Below the pieces are notes generated by a model, which was given only the letters and a program-made list of their open reading frames with translations, was not told where the DNA came from and made no database searches. Positions 14,360 through 20,799 of a DNA stretch of 20,799 nt are shown here, piece by piece. Source of the DNA: CAYXXN01 sp964469055 (GTDB taxonomy: Bacteria > Acidobacteriota > Thermoanaerobaculia > Multivoradales > JAHEKO01); NCBI GenBank assembly GCA_964469055.1, contig CAYXXN010000032.1:1-20799 (forward strand), written 5' to 3'. Both the position numbers and the translations under genes were made by a program. The stretch's first letter is position 1; every line of letters starts with the position of its first letter.

Positions 14360-15403
14360 GTGCCACCCGAGCCCCGCAGTCTGCTCCTGATCCGCACCAG
14401 TGCCCTGGGGGACGTCGTCCACAGTCTCCCGGTGCTCACGGCGCTGCGGCGCCGATACCCGGCGGCACGGATCGCCTGGGTGGTCGAGGAGGTCTTCGCG
14501 CCGCTCCTCGCTGGACACCCGGCCCTCGATACGCTGATCCCGGTGGCGACGCGCCGCTGGCGCCGAGGCGTCGGCCAGAGCTGGGGTGAAGTCGCCGCCC
14601 TGGTGCGCCGCCTGCGACACTTCGCCCCCGAGGTCGCCCTCGACCTGATGGGGAACCACAAGGCCGGGGTCCTGGCGCGGCTCGCCGGCGCCCACCGCCG
14701 GATCGGGCCGCAGACTCCCGACCGGCGCGAGCCCTCGAGCCGCTGGTGGATCAACGAGCCGGCGCCCGTCGCCGGAACCCATGCCGTCGACCGCGCGCTG
14801 TCCTTGTTGGCGGCCGTCGACGCCGTGCCGGCGAGCGCGGATTTCGCTCCCGAGGGGATCTTGCCCGACGTGGCTCCGCGCCCCGGCACGCCGCCGCTCC
14901 TCGTCCACCCGGGCGCCGGCTGGGGCAACAAGCGCTATCCCCCGCAGCGTTGGCGCTCGGTGCTGCGCCGCCTGTGCCGGGCGACGGGACTCGAGGCCGG
15001 CGTCCTGGTGGGGCCGGGGGAGGAGGAGCTGGCAGCGGCCCTCGCCGCCGACGGCGTGGCCCAAGCGGTCGTGGCGGCCGGGATCGAGGCGCTCGTCGCT
15101 GCCCTGCGCGGCGCCCGGCTCGTGCTGGGAGGCGACAGCGGCCCCGTCCATCTGGCCCACGCCCTCGGCATCCCGGTGCTGGTATTGATGGGTCCCACCG
15201 ACCCGGCCCGCCACGGGCCGTACCGGGCCCCGGAACGGGTGCTGGCCCGCCGGCTGCCCTGCAGCTACTGCTACCGGCGCTTCGCCGAGGTCAAGGCCTG
15301 CCTGCTCGAACTCTCGCCCGAGACGGTCGCCGAACAAGCCCTGGCCGTGCTCGCCGGCTCGGAGCCCTCGTTTGCGCCTTTCCTCCCCCCGGCGCTACAC
15401 TGA
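14360..15403 (+). CDS. waaC: Lipopolysaccharide heptosyltransferase I-like glycosyltransferase (GT9)
   Basis: A GT9 (GT-B fold) enzyme of 347 residues that would transfer heptose from ADP-heptose to the Kdo of lipid A. The N-terminus IRTSALGDVVHSLPVL (about 11-26) matches the WaaC motif, with the catalytic Asp at residue 18. The stretch WVVEEVFAPLLAGHPALD then IPVATRRWRR is close to that of E. coli WaaC rather than WaaF. The donor-site motif GGDSGPVHLAHALGIPVLVL is near 258-277, then LMGPTDPARHGPY. The C-terminal CSYCYRRF...CLLELSPE is typical of bacterial heptosyltransferases. The start is GTG at 14360, where the domain begins; the frame is open further upstream inside fkbM but with unrelated residues. 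No ribosome site is evident; TATCGT ends six bases before the GTG. Confidence 0.87.
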   Translation: MPPEPRSLLLIRTSALGDVVHSLPVLTALRRRYPAARIAWVVEEVFAPLLAGHPALDTLIPVATRRWRRGVGQSWGEVAALVRRLRHFAPEVALDLMGNHKAGVLARLAGAHRRIGPQTPDRREPSSRWWINEPAPVAGTHAVDRALSLLAAVDAVPASADFAPEGILPDVAPRPGTPPLLVHPGAGWGNKRYPPQRWRSVLRRLCRATGLEAGVLVGPGEEELAAALAADGVAQAVVAAGIEALVAALRGARLVLGGDSGPVHLAHALGIPVLVLMGPTDPARHGPYRAPERVLARRLPCSYCYRRFAEVKACLLELSPETVAEQALAVLAGSEPSFAPFLPPALH

Positions 15404-15410
15404 CCGGACC

Positions 15411-17165
15411 ATGGCCGTCGGCAGCCGCCCCGCGGCACGGGGCGAGACGAGCATCAACAAGCTCGGCGACCTGCTCATCGAGGCGGGCAAGCTGACCGCC
15501 TCCCAGCTCGCCAAGGCCCTCGAGGCCCAGCAGCTCGACGGCGGCCGGCTCGGGACCCACCTGGTCACCCTCGGCTTCTTGACCGAGAGGGAACTGGTCG
15601 ACTTCCTCTCCGATCGCTACGGCGTCCCGCCGGTCGACTTGAAGGCGATCGAGGTCGACGAGTCGCTCCTTACCCTGATCTCTGCCGACGTCGCCCGCAA
15701 GTACACGATCCTGCCGGTGGCCAAGGCCGGCGCCCGCCTGACGGTCGCCATGGCCGATCCCACCAACGTCTTCGCCCTCGACGACATCAAGTTCATGACC
15801 GGCTACAACGTCGACCCGGTGGTCACCACCGACTCGGCGCTCAAGGCCGCCATCGACCGCTACTACGGCTCGACGCACGCCATCGAGCTGAAGAAGGTCA
15901 TGGAGCACATCGCCGAGGCCGACGAGACCGATCTCGAGCTGCTCGAGGAAGAGAGCGACATCGACCTCGCCGAGATCACCGAGCAGTCCGAGGAGGCGCC
16001 CGTCGTCCGCCTGGTGAACATCATCCTCTCGGACGCCATCAAGCGCGGCGCCTCGGACATCCACGTCGAGCCGTACGAGAGGAACTACCGCGTTCGCTAC
16101 CGCATCGACGGCATACTGTACGAGATGATGCGGCCGCCGCAGAAGCTGCGCGAGGCGATCACCAGCCGCCTGAAGATCATGGCCAAGCTGGACATCGCCG
16201 AGAAGCGGTTGCCGCAGGACGGCCGCATCCGGATCAAGACCCGTCTGGCCGGTCGCATCAAGGATCTCGATTTCCGCGTCTCCTCGCTGCCGACGATCTA
16301 CGGCGAGAAAGTCGTGCTGCGCCTCCTCGACAAGGATCAGCTCGAGCTCGACATGACGAAGCTCGGCTTCGAGGCCGACTCGCTGCGCAAATTCGAGCAG
16401 GCGATCATGCGCCCCTACGGCATGGTGCTGGTCACCGGGCCGACGGGGTCGGGCAAGACCTCGAGCCTGTACTCGGCGCTGTCCCGGATCAACACGCCGG
16501 ACACCAACATCTTGACGGCCGAGGATCCCGTCGAGTTCAACCTGCCCGGCGTCAACCAGGTGCAGATGAAGGAGCAAATCGGCCTCAATTTCGCGACCGC
16601 CATGCGCTCCTTCCTGCGCCAGGACCCGAACATCATCCTGGTGGGCGAGATCCGCGACTTCGAGACCGCGGAGGTGGCCATCAAGGCCGCGATGACCGGC
16701 CACCTCGTGCTCTCCACCCTCCACACCAACGACGCGCCGTCCTCGATCAACCGCTTGATGAACATGGGCGTCGAGCCCTTCTTGGTGGCGAGCTCGGTCC
16801 ACCTGATCGCCGCGCAGCGGCTCGTCCGTCGCACCTGCATGGGCTGTCGCGAGGAGATCAAGGTACCGGAGGCCGCGCTCCTCTCGCTCGGGTTCTCTCC
16901 CGAAGAGGCCCGCACCCTGAAGCTCTCCAAGGGCCGCGGCTGCGACCGTTGCTCGAACACCGGCTACAAGGGCCGCGTCGGCCTGTTCGAGGTCATGGAG
17001 GTCGACGACGAGATTCGGGACCTCATCCTCTCCGGCGCCAGCGCCTACGAGCTGCGCCAGAAGGCGGTCGAGAACGAGATGATGACGCTGCGCGTCAGCG
17101 GCTTGCAGAAGATCCGCGACGGCGTGACGACGATCGAGGAAGTCGTCCGCGAGACGGTCTTGTAG
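15411..17165 (+). CDS. pilB: Type IV pilus assembly ATPase PilB (GspE/PilB family) with MshEN domain
   Basis: PilB is the cytoplasmic hexameric ATPase that drives pilus extension. The product is 584 residues. The N-terminus holds two tandem 24-residue MshEN motifs, KLGDLLIEAGKLTASQLAKA onwards (17-40) and RLGTHLVTLGFLTERELVDF onwards (46-69), of the kind known to bind cyclic di-GMP. The ATPase core has Walker A GPTGSGKT (343-350, Lys349), the Asp-box EDPVEF, Walker B-like ILVGEIRDFETAE, and the His-box HLVLSTLHTND. Four zinc cysteines are present as CMGC (476, 479) and CDRC (511, 514), as in PilB/GspE rather than PilT. ATG at 15411 is seven bases after waaC; a TTG at 15372 is possible but falls within waaC. 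GspE of a type II secretion system is the alternative, less likely given the family features and no gsp neighbours. Confidence 0.93.
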   Translation: MAVGSRPAARGETSINKLGDLLIEAGKLTASQLAKALEAQQLDGGRLGTHLVTLGFLTERELVDFLSDRYGVPPVDLKAIEVDESLLTLISADVARKYTILPVAKAGARLTVAMADPTNVFALDDIKFMTGYNVDPVVTTDSALKAAIDRYYGSTHAIELKKVMEHIAEADETDLELLEEESDIDLAEITEQSEEAPVVRLVNIILSDAIKRGASDIHVEPYERNYRVRYRIDGILYEMMRPPQKLREAITSRLKIMAKLDIAEKRLPQDGRIRIKTRLAGRIKDLDFRVSSLPTIYGEKVVLRLLDKDQLELDMTKLGFEADSLRKFEQAIMRPYGMVLVTGPTGSGKTSSLYSALSRINTPDTNILTAEDPVEFNLPGVNQVQMKEQIGLNFATAMRSFLRQDPNIILVGEIRDFETAEVAIKAAMTGHLVLSTLHTNDAPSSINRLMNMGVEPFLVASSVHLIAAQRLVRRTCMGCREEIKVPEAALLSLGFSPEEARTLKLSKGRGCDRCSNTGYKGRVGLFEVMEVDDEIRDLILSGASAYELRQKAVENEMMTLRVSGLQKIRDGVTTIEEVVRETVL

Positions 17166-17179
17166 CGGCTGGACCGCTA
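17163..17179. terminator. Short perfect palindrome spanning both stop codons of convergent genes
   Basis: TAGCGG and CCGCTA form a perfect six-base stem around a five-base loop (CTGGA). The left TAG is the pilB stop and the right CTA is, on the minus strand, the stop of the adenosyltransferase gene. No T-run follows on either strand, so a weak bidirectional terminator is the most I can suggest. Confidence 0.3.
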
Positions 17180-17737
17180 GACGCGTCTCTTCTGCCAGAG
17201 CACGTCGCCGCCGCCCCGGGCCTGGTTCTCGAAGCGGGCCATCGTGAACAGCAGATCGGACAGCCGGTTCAAGTAGGGGACGACGTGCGCTCCGACGGGC
17301 TCCTCGCGGGCCAGGGCGATGACGCGCCGCTCGGCTCGCCGGCAGGCCGTGCGCGCGACGTGGAGGGCCGCCGCCCCGACGCTGCCGCCCGGCAAGATGA
17401 AGTCGGCGAGCGGCGGCAGACGCTCGCTGAGATCGTCGATGGCGTGCTCCAGCGACCCGACCTGGCGCTCGTCGATCGCCGGTAGCTCGCGGCCGGCCTT
17501 CGCTCCCTCCGGCACGGCCAGGTCAGCACCGAGGTCGAAGAGCTCGTTCTGGGTCAGCCGCAGGCGTTCGGCGACTTCCGACGCGGGACCCGCCGCGAGC
17601 GCCAGGCCGAGCGCCGCGTTGAGCTCGTCGACCGCACCGCAGGCCTCGATGCGCCGGGCGTCCTTGCCAACGCGCCGGCCGCTGCCCAGGGCGGTCGAGC
17701 CATCGTCGCCGGTGCGGGTGTAGATGCGCGACGGCAC
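17177..17737 (-). CDS. pduO: Cob(I)alamin / cob(I)yrinic acid a,c-diamide adenosyltransferase, PduO type
   Basis: The enzyme transfers the 5'-deoxyadenosyl group of ATP to cob(I)alamin, making coenzyme B12. The product is 186 residues, the usual length of single-domain PduO-type enzymes. ATP-binding motif IYTRTGDDGSTAL is at residues 5-17. Next come RIEACGAVDELNAALGLA, FDLGADLAVP, FILPGGSVGAAALHVARTAC with RRAERR, and YLNRLSDLLFTMAR, all family signatures. GTG at 17737 is chosen because it is preceded by GGGGAG and gives the standard N-terminus just before the ATP motif. It is divergent from the PabB-PabC gene with 60 bases between starts; TAGACT lies 25 bases upstream. It may supply B12 enzymes elsewhere; no riboswitch fits in the short leader. 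Confidence 0.93.
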   Translation of the reverse strand: MPSRIYTRTGDDGSTALGSGRRVGKDARRIEACGAVDELNAALGLALAAGPASEVAERLRLTQNELFDLGADLAVPEGAKAGRELPAIDERQVGSLEHAIDDLSERLPPLADFILPGGSVGAAALHVARTACRRAERRVIALAREEPVGAHVVPYLNRLSDLLFTMARFENQARGGGDVLWQKRRV

Positions 17738-17762
17738 GCTCGAGGCTCCCCGGGAGCCGAGA

Positions 17763-17785
17763 AGTCTACCGGAGGCGGCTAGACT
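17763..17785. promoter_or_regulatory. Divergent -10-like hexamers between the adenosyltransferase and PabB-PabC genes
   Basis: TAGACT occurs on the minus strand at 17768-17763, leading to the adenosyltransferase start at 17737. The same hexamer TAGACT occurs on the plus strand at 17780-17785, 12 bases before the ATG at 17798. Each matches TATAAT at four of six positions including the key TA and final T. Neither has a clear -35 hexamer at 17 bases. Confidence 0.3.
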
Positions 17786-17797
17786 GGCCGACCGACC

Positions 17798-19528
17798 ATG
17801 CGCGCCGTGCCCCGGGTGCTGGTGAGCGCCGGTGAGGAAGGCTGGCTCGCCTTCGGCGAGCCCGAGGCGGTCCTCCTCGCCTGGCGCCTGGTGGAGGTCG
17901 AGCCGCTCTTGGGCGAGATCGAACGGGCGCTGGCCGGCGGCCTCTGGGTCGCGGGCTTCTTCGCCTACGAGGCGGCACCGGCCTTCGACCCCGCCCTGCG
18001 CACGCACCCCCCCGGCAGTCTGCCCCTTGCCTGGCTCGGGCTCTTCCCGGCGCCACGCCGCGTTACCGACACCGAGTTGCCGGCCGTCCCCGACGCCGTT
18101 CCCGGCGCCTGGACCGCCACGATCGACGAGGGGCGGCACGCGGCCGCCATCGCCGCCATCCAGCAGCGGATCGCGCGCGGCGACACCTACCAGGTCAATC
18201 TCACCCTCCGCCTGAGGGCTCCCTTCACCGGCGAGGCCTGGGCGCTGTTCGGCGCCCTGCGCCGGGCGCAGCGCACGCCGTACGCCGCTTGGCTCGATCT
18301 CGGCGAGCAGGCGATCTGCTCGGCCTCACCCGAGCTGTTCTTCGAGCTCTCCGACCGCCGCGTGACCAGCCGCCCGATGAAGGGCACCGCCCGTCGGGGT
18401 CGCACCACCGTCGAGGACGCGGCACAGGCGGCGGCGCTCGCCAGCTCCTCCAAGGAACGCGCCGAGAACCTGATGATCGTCGACATGGTGCGCAACGACC
18501 TGGGCCGCGTGGCCGTGCCGGGTAGCGTGCGGGTCGCCGACCTCTTCCGCGTCGAACGCTACCCGTCACTCTTCCAGATGACCTCCGCCGTAGAGGCCGA
18601 GACCGAGGCGCCCTTCACCTCCATTTTCCGAGCCCTCTTCCCGGCCGCCTCGATCACGGGCGCACCCAAGGCCGCCGCCATGGGCATCATCCGCGAGCTC
18701 GAGGACTCCCCCCGCGGTGCCTACACCGGCGCCATCGGCTGGGCGGCTCCCGACCGCCGCGCCCGTTTCAACGTCGCCATTCGCACCGTGACCGTCGATC
18801 GGGCCGCCGGGACGGCCGAGTACGGCACGGGCGGCGGCATCGTCTGGGACTCCACCCCCGAGCGCGAGGTCGAAGAGTGCCGCACCAAGGCCTTCGTGCT
18901 CACCCGTCCGCGCCCCCCCTTCGAGCTCTTCGAGACCCTCCGCTGGGAGCCGGGGCGCGGCTACTTCCTGCTCGCGCGCCACCTGGCGCGGCTGGCGGAC
19001 TCGGCAGCGTACTTCGATCTCGCCTGCGACCGAGAGGCCGTCGCAGCGGCCCTGGCTGCCGCGGTCCCGAGCTCGGCGGCCGAGCCGATGAGGGTCCGCC
19101 TGCTCCTGGCGGCCGACGGATCGCCACGGGTCGAGGTCTCGCCGCTCCTGGGTGGGCCGGCGCGCTGGCGAGCGGCGCTGGCCGAGGCGCCCGTCGACTC
19201 CGACGATCCGTTCCTGTTTCACAAGACGACCCATCGCCAGCTCTACGAGCGGGCGCTCGCCCAACGCCCCGGGGCCGACGAGGTGATCCTCTGGAACGAG
19301 CACGGCGAGGTGACCGAGGGCACGCGCACCAATCTCGTCGCGCGTCTGGACGGCCGGCTGCTGACTCCTCCGGTCTCTTGCGGCTTGTTACCCGGCACGT
19401 TCCGCGCCGAGCTCCTGGCGCGAGGCAAGCTCGCCGAGCGGGTCTTGACTCTCAGGGACCTCGAACGAGCCTCCGCTGTCTACCTGGTCAGCTCGGTCCG
19501 CCGCTGGGTCCGCGCTGACCTGGGGTGA
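17798..19528 (+). CDS. pabB: Aminodeoxychorismate synthase component I fused to aminodeoxychorismate lyase (PabB-PabC)
   Basis: This bifunctional enzyme makes p-aminobenzoate for folate. The N-terminal part (about 1-365) is the chorismate-using PabB domain with RGDTYQVNLTLRLRAPF, the PMKGT motif (Lys195, the residue that distinguishes PabB from anthranilate synthase PIAGT), SSKERAENLMIVDMVRNDLG and FPAASITGAPK. The C-terminal part (about 370-576) is a class IV PLP lyase with FELFETLRW, the likely PLP lysine Lys476 in FHKTTHRQLYE, NEHGEVTEGTRTNL and GLLPGTFRAELL. The total of 576 residues fits known PabB-PabC fusions. The glutaminase PabA is not in the window. No ribosome site precedes ATG at 17798; TAGACT lies 12 bases upstream. 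The last codons adjoin a terminator-like hairpin. Confidence 0.93.
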   Translation: MRAVPRVLVSAGEEGWLAFGEPEAVLLAWRLVEVEPLLGEIERALAGGLWVAGFFAYEAAPAFDPALRTHPPGSLPLAWLGLFPAPRRVTDTELPAVPDAVPGAWTATIDEGRHAAAIAAIQQRIARGDTYQVNLTLRLRAPFTGEAWALFGALRRAQRTPYAAWLDLGEQAICSASPELFFELSDRRVTSRPMKGTARRGRTTVEDAAQAAALASSSKERAENLMIVDMVRNDLGRVAVPGSVRVADLFRVERYPSLFQMTSAVEAETEAPFTSIFRALFPAASITGAPKAAAMGIIRELEDSPRGAYTGAIGWAAPDRRARFNVAIRTVTVDRAAGTAEYGTGGGIVWDSTPEREVEECRTKAFVLTRPRPPFELFETLRWEPGRGYFLLARHLARLADSAAYFDLACDREAVAAALAAAVPSSAAEPMRVRLLLAADGSPRVEVSPLLGGPARWRAALAEAPVDSDDPFLFHKTTHRQLYERALAQRPGADEVILWNEHGEVTEGTRTNLVARLDGRLLTPPVSCGLLPGTFRAELLARGKLAERVLTLRDLERASAVYLVSSVRRWVRADLG

Positions 19529-19559
19529 AAAAGGGGGCCCGGCCAGGTCGGCCGGGCCC
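19527..19559 (-). terminator. Strong GC hairpin between convergent genes, intrinsic terminator on the minus strand
   Basis: GGGCCCGGCC (19535-19544) and GGCCGGGCCC (19550-19559) form a perfect ten-base stem with a five-base loop. On the minus strand the hairpin is followed by CCC and a run of five T, the layout of a rho-independent terminator for the repeat-protein gene ending at 19583. For the plus-strand PabB-PabC gene the hairpin comes seven bases after the stop, but no T-run follows, so it would be weaker in that direction. Confidence 0.7.
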
Positions 19560-19582
19560 GGGGGGAAAGTCCGCGCGCGGAG

Positions 19583-20799
19583 CTAAGGGCAGAGCTCTCC
19601 GTTGTTGTAGTCGTCGAGGATCGCCGCCAAAGCGAGCGCCTGCTGAGCGAGCGCACCCTTGCGCAGGCACGAGCTGGCCCTGCCCACGAAGTGGATGTTG
19701 TCCAGCAGTGCCTGGCCGGCCGTCGCGGCGTCCGTCGCCTGCTGGCAGGTATCCGCGCCAGCGGCAAAGTTGGCGCGTGCGGCCAGCAGATGGCTCGCCA
19801 GGTTGAAGTCGGCGCAATTGGCCAGCTTCTTGCCGGTGACGATGTCTCGACGATCCAGGATGCTGACGCCGACCGGGCAGGTCGTGATGTTCAGGTCGCC
19901 GATCAACTGCGGCAGGATGTCCTCGAGCAGCGGGAAGCCGGCCGCGATGCGCTCCTCCGGATCGATCTGGCCGTTGCCGTTGGTGTCCTCCGAGTTGTTG
20001 TTCGCCGTCTCCGACTGGTTGCCACCGGTGCAGAAGTTCCAGTTCTTCCAGTAGCCCGGCGTCCGCTGACCGCCACCGGGCGGCGACTGGTTGTCCACCG
20101 AGAACGCCAGGGTCCCGCCCGCCGGCACCGGATAGCCTGTCCCCGCCCCGAAGTCGAAGCAGCGGTTGCCAAAGTCCTCCGGCGGCACGTTGTCGGCGTC
20201 CGGGTTGTAGGGCGTGATCCCCGCATCGGGAACGCCGTCGCCGTCGGCGTCGATCATCCACACTGTCGTCCAGCCGCTGGGGACATTGCGCTCGCAGATG
20301 GTGAAGACGTCGTCGGGGTCGAGGTTGATGTCGCCGAACTCGAGGATGCCGTCGGCGTCGCCGTTCGTCGTGTCGGAGGCCAGGAGAGTACCGCCGTCGA
20401 AGCCGTCGGGGCCGGTGTAGAGCTCGAAGGTCCAGGTGATCGTCGGATCCACGACGCCGTCGGTGAGCTTCAAGAGCTCGATCTGGCCATCCTGGCGATC
20501 GTTGAACGTGCACATCACCGTCTCACCCGCCGAGAGCTGGATCGCTCCCACTGCGCTGCCATCGCTGCAGGTTGCCGAAGTGAGTTCCCACCCGTCCGGC
20601 ACCAGCTCGGCGACCGAGTAGTCGCCCGGATCGAGATCCCCGGAGTCGTTCGATTCCCCGTCGGAGAGGAAGAAATTGCCGGCGTAGCTGGGATCGAACT
20701 CGAACTCCGTCGGGCTTCCATCCGGATCCGTCTGCTTGACCACGACGATGTTGGCGTCCGCCTGGTCGTTGAACGTGCAGGTCACCGTCTCGCCGGCCG
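19583..20799 (-). CDS. Secreted prealbumin-fold repeat protein with TPGYWKN motif (partial, N-terminus off the right edge)
   Basis: About 405 C-terminal residues are visible and the frame stays open to the edge, so any signal peptide is outside the window. The sequence is acidic and looks extracellular. Beta-rich domains resembling prealbumin-like (SpaA/CnaB-type) repeats start with AGETVTCTFND at the edge and AGETVMCTFND 89 residues later; between them is the typical PGDYSVAELVPDGWELTSATC. A less similar third domain has DADGDGVPDAG, a likely calcium loop. The C-terminal part has QRTPGYWKNWN, then DTNGNGQIDPEE (19952-19987), a perfect EF-hand-like loop, and a helical end with at least five cysteines. 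No LPxTG, PEP-CTERM or membrane anchor is visible at the end (NNGELCP). Its function is unknown; adhesion or surface coating is a guess. Confidence 0.75.
   Translation of the reverse strand, partial: AGETVTCTFNDQADANIVVVKQTDPDGSPTEFEFDPSYAGNFFLSDGESNDSGDLDPGDYSVAELVPDGWELTSATCSDGSAVGAIQLSAGETVMCTFNDRQDGQIELLKLTDGVVDPTITWTFELYTGPDGFDGGTLLASDTTNGDADGILEFGDINLDPDDVFTICERNVPSGWTTVWMIDADGDGVPDAGITPYNPDADNVPPEDFGNRCFDFGAGTGYPVPAGGTLAFSVDNQSPPGGGQRTPGYWKNWNFCTGGNQSETANNNSEDTNGNGQIDPEERIAAGFPLLEDILPQLIGDLNITTCPVGVSILDRRDIVTGKKLANCADFNLASHLLAARANFAAGADTCQQATDAATAGQALLDNIHFVGRASSCLRKGALAQQALALAAILDDYNNGELCP

Noticed and set aside
14081..15337. Open frame of 418 codons on the minus strand opposite fkbM and waaC
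   Set aside because: Antisense to genes with clear catalytic motifs; translation is Arg/Gly/Ala rich without a domain.
15291..16802. Open frame of 503 codons on the minus strand opposite pilB
   Set aside because: Antisense shadow of pilB; the Val/Asp/Gly-rich translation has no recognised domain.
1..20799. Possible CRISPR array, tRNA, rRNA, insertion sequence, phage or defence genes
   Set aside because: I saw no short regularly spaced repeats, no tRNA or rRNA-like segment, no transposase or integrase motifs and no terminal repeats; nearly all bases are in core metabolic or envelope genes.

Overview
The window is high-GC and almost fully coding. It suggests a Gram-negative (diderm) bacterium, because it carries ADP-heptose and lipopolysaccharide-core genes, a type IV pilus ATPase and a bacterial 11-gene complex I operon. 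Gene styles (an ECF sigma factor of the EDLVQETYFKAYKYY type, hldE split in two, a PabB-PabC fusion, a prealbumin-fold/TPGYWKN exported protein) make Acidobacteriota (for example Thermoanaerobaculia) my best guess, but this is inference and no marker gene fixes it.

Left part, minus strand (about 11935 down to 1). A MidA/NDUFAF7-family methyltransferase gene lies directly upstream of nuoA, on the same strand. Then come nuoA-B-C-D-H-I-J-K-L-M-N, tightly packed with many 1-4 base stop/start overlaps. The NADH-input genes nuoE, nuoF and nuoG are absent from the run. A candidate promoter for nuoA overlaps the midA stop codon. After nuoN come a hairpin, a sigma-54-like element and an ECF sigma factor gene that runs off the left edge.

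Middle part, plus strand (11994-17165). Heptose kinase (hldE1) and heptose-1-P adenylyltransferase (hldE2) genes overlap. They are followed by an FkbM-family methyltransferase, a WaaC-like heptosyltransferase and pilB. The first four read as a small LPS inner-core cassette. PilB has two N-terminal MshEN-type motifs that predict cyclic-di-GMP binding.

Right part. A PduO-type cobalamin adenosyltransferase gene (minus) converges on pilB and diverges from a PabB-PabC fusion gene (plus). The fusion gene converges, across a strong GC-rich hairpin, on a minus-strand gene for a secreted repeat protein that enters from the right edge.

The most interesting observation is the placement of the MidA homologue as the promoter-proximal gene of the complex I operon. 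In eukaryotes this family methylates an arginine of the NuoD homologue, and that arginine is conserved here (Arg56 of NuoD). I saw no defence system, CRISPR array, insertion sequence, tRNA or rRNA. No gene-free stretch exceeds 150 bases.
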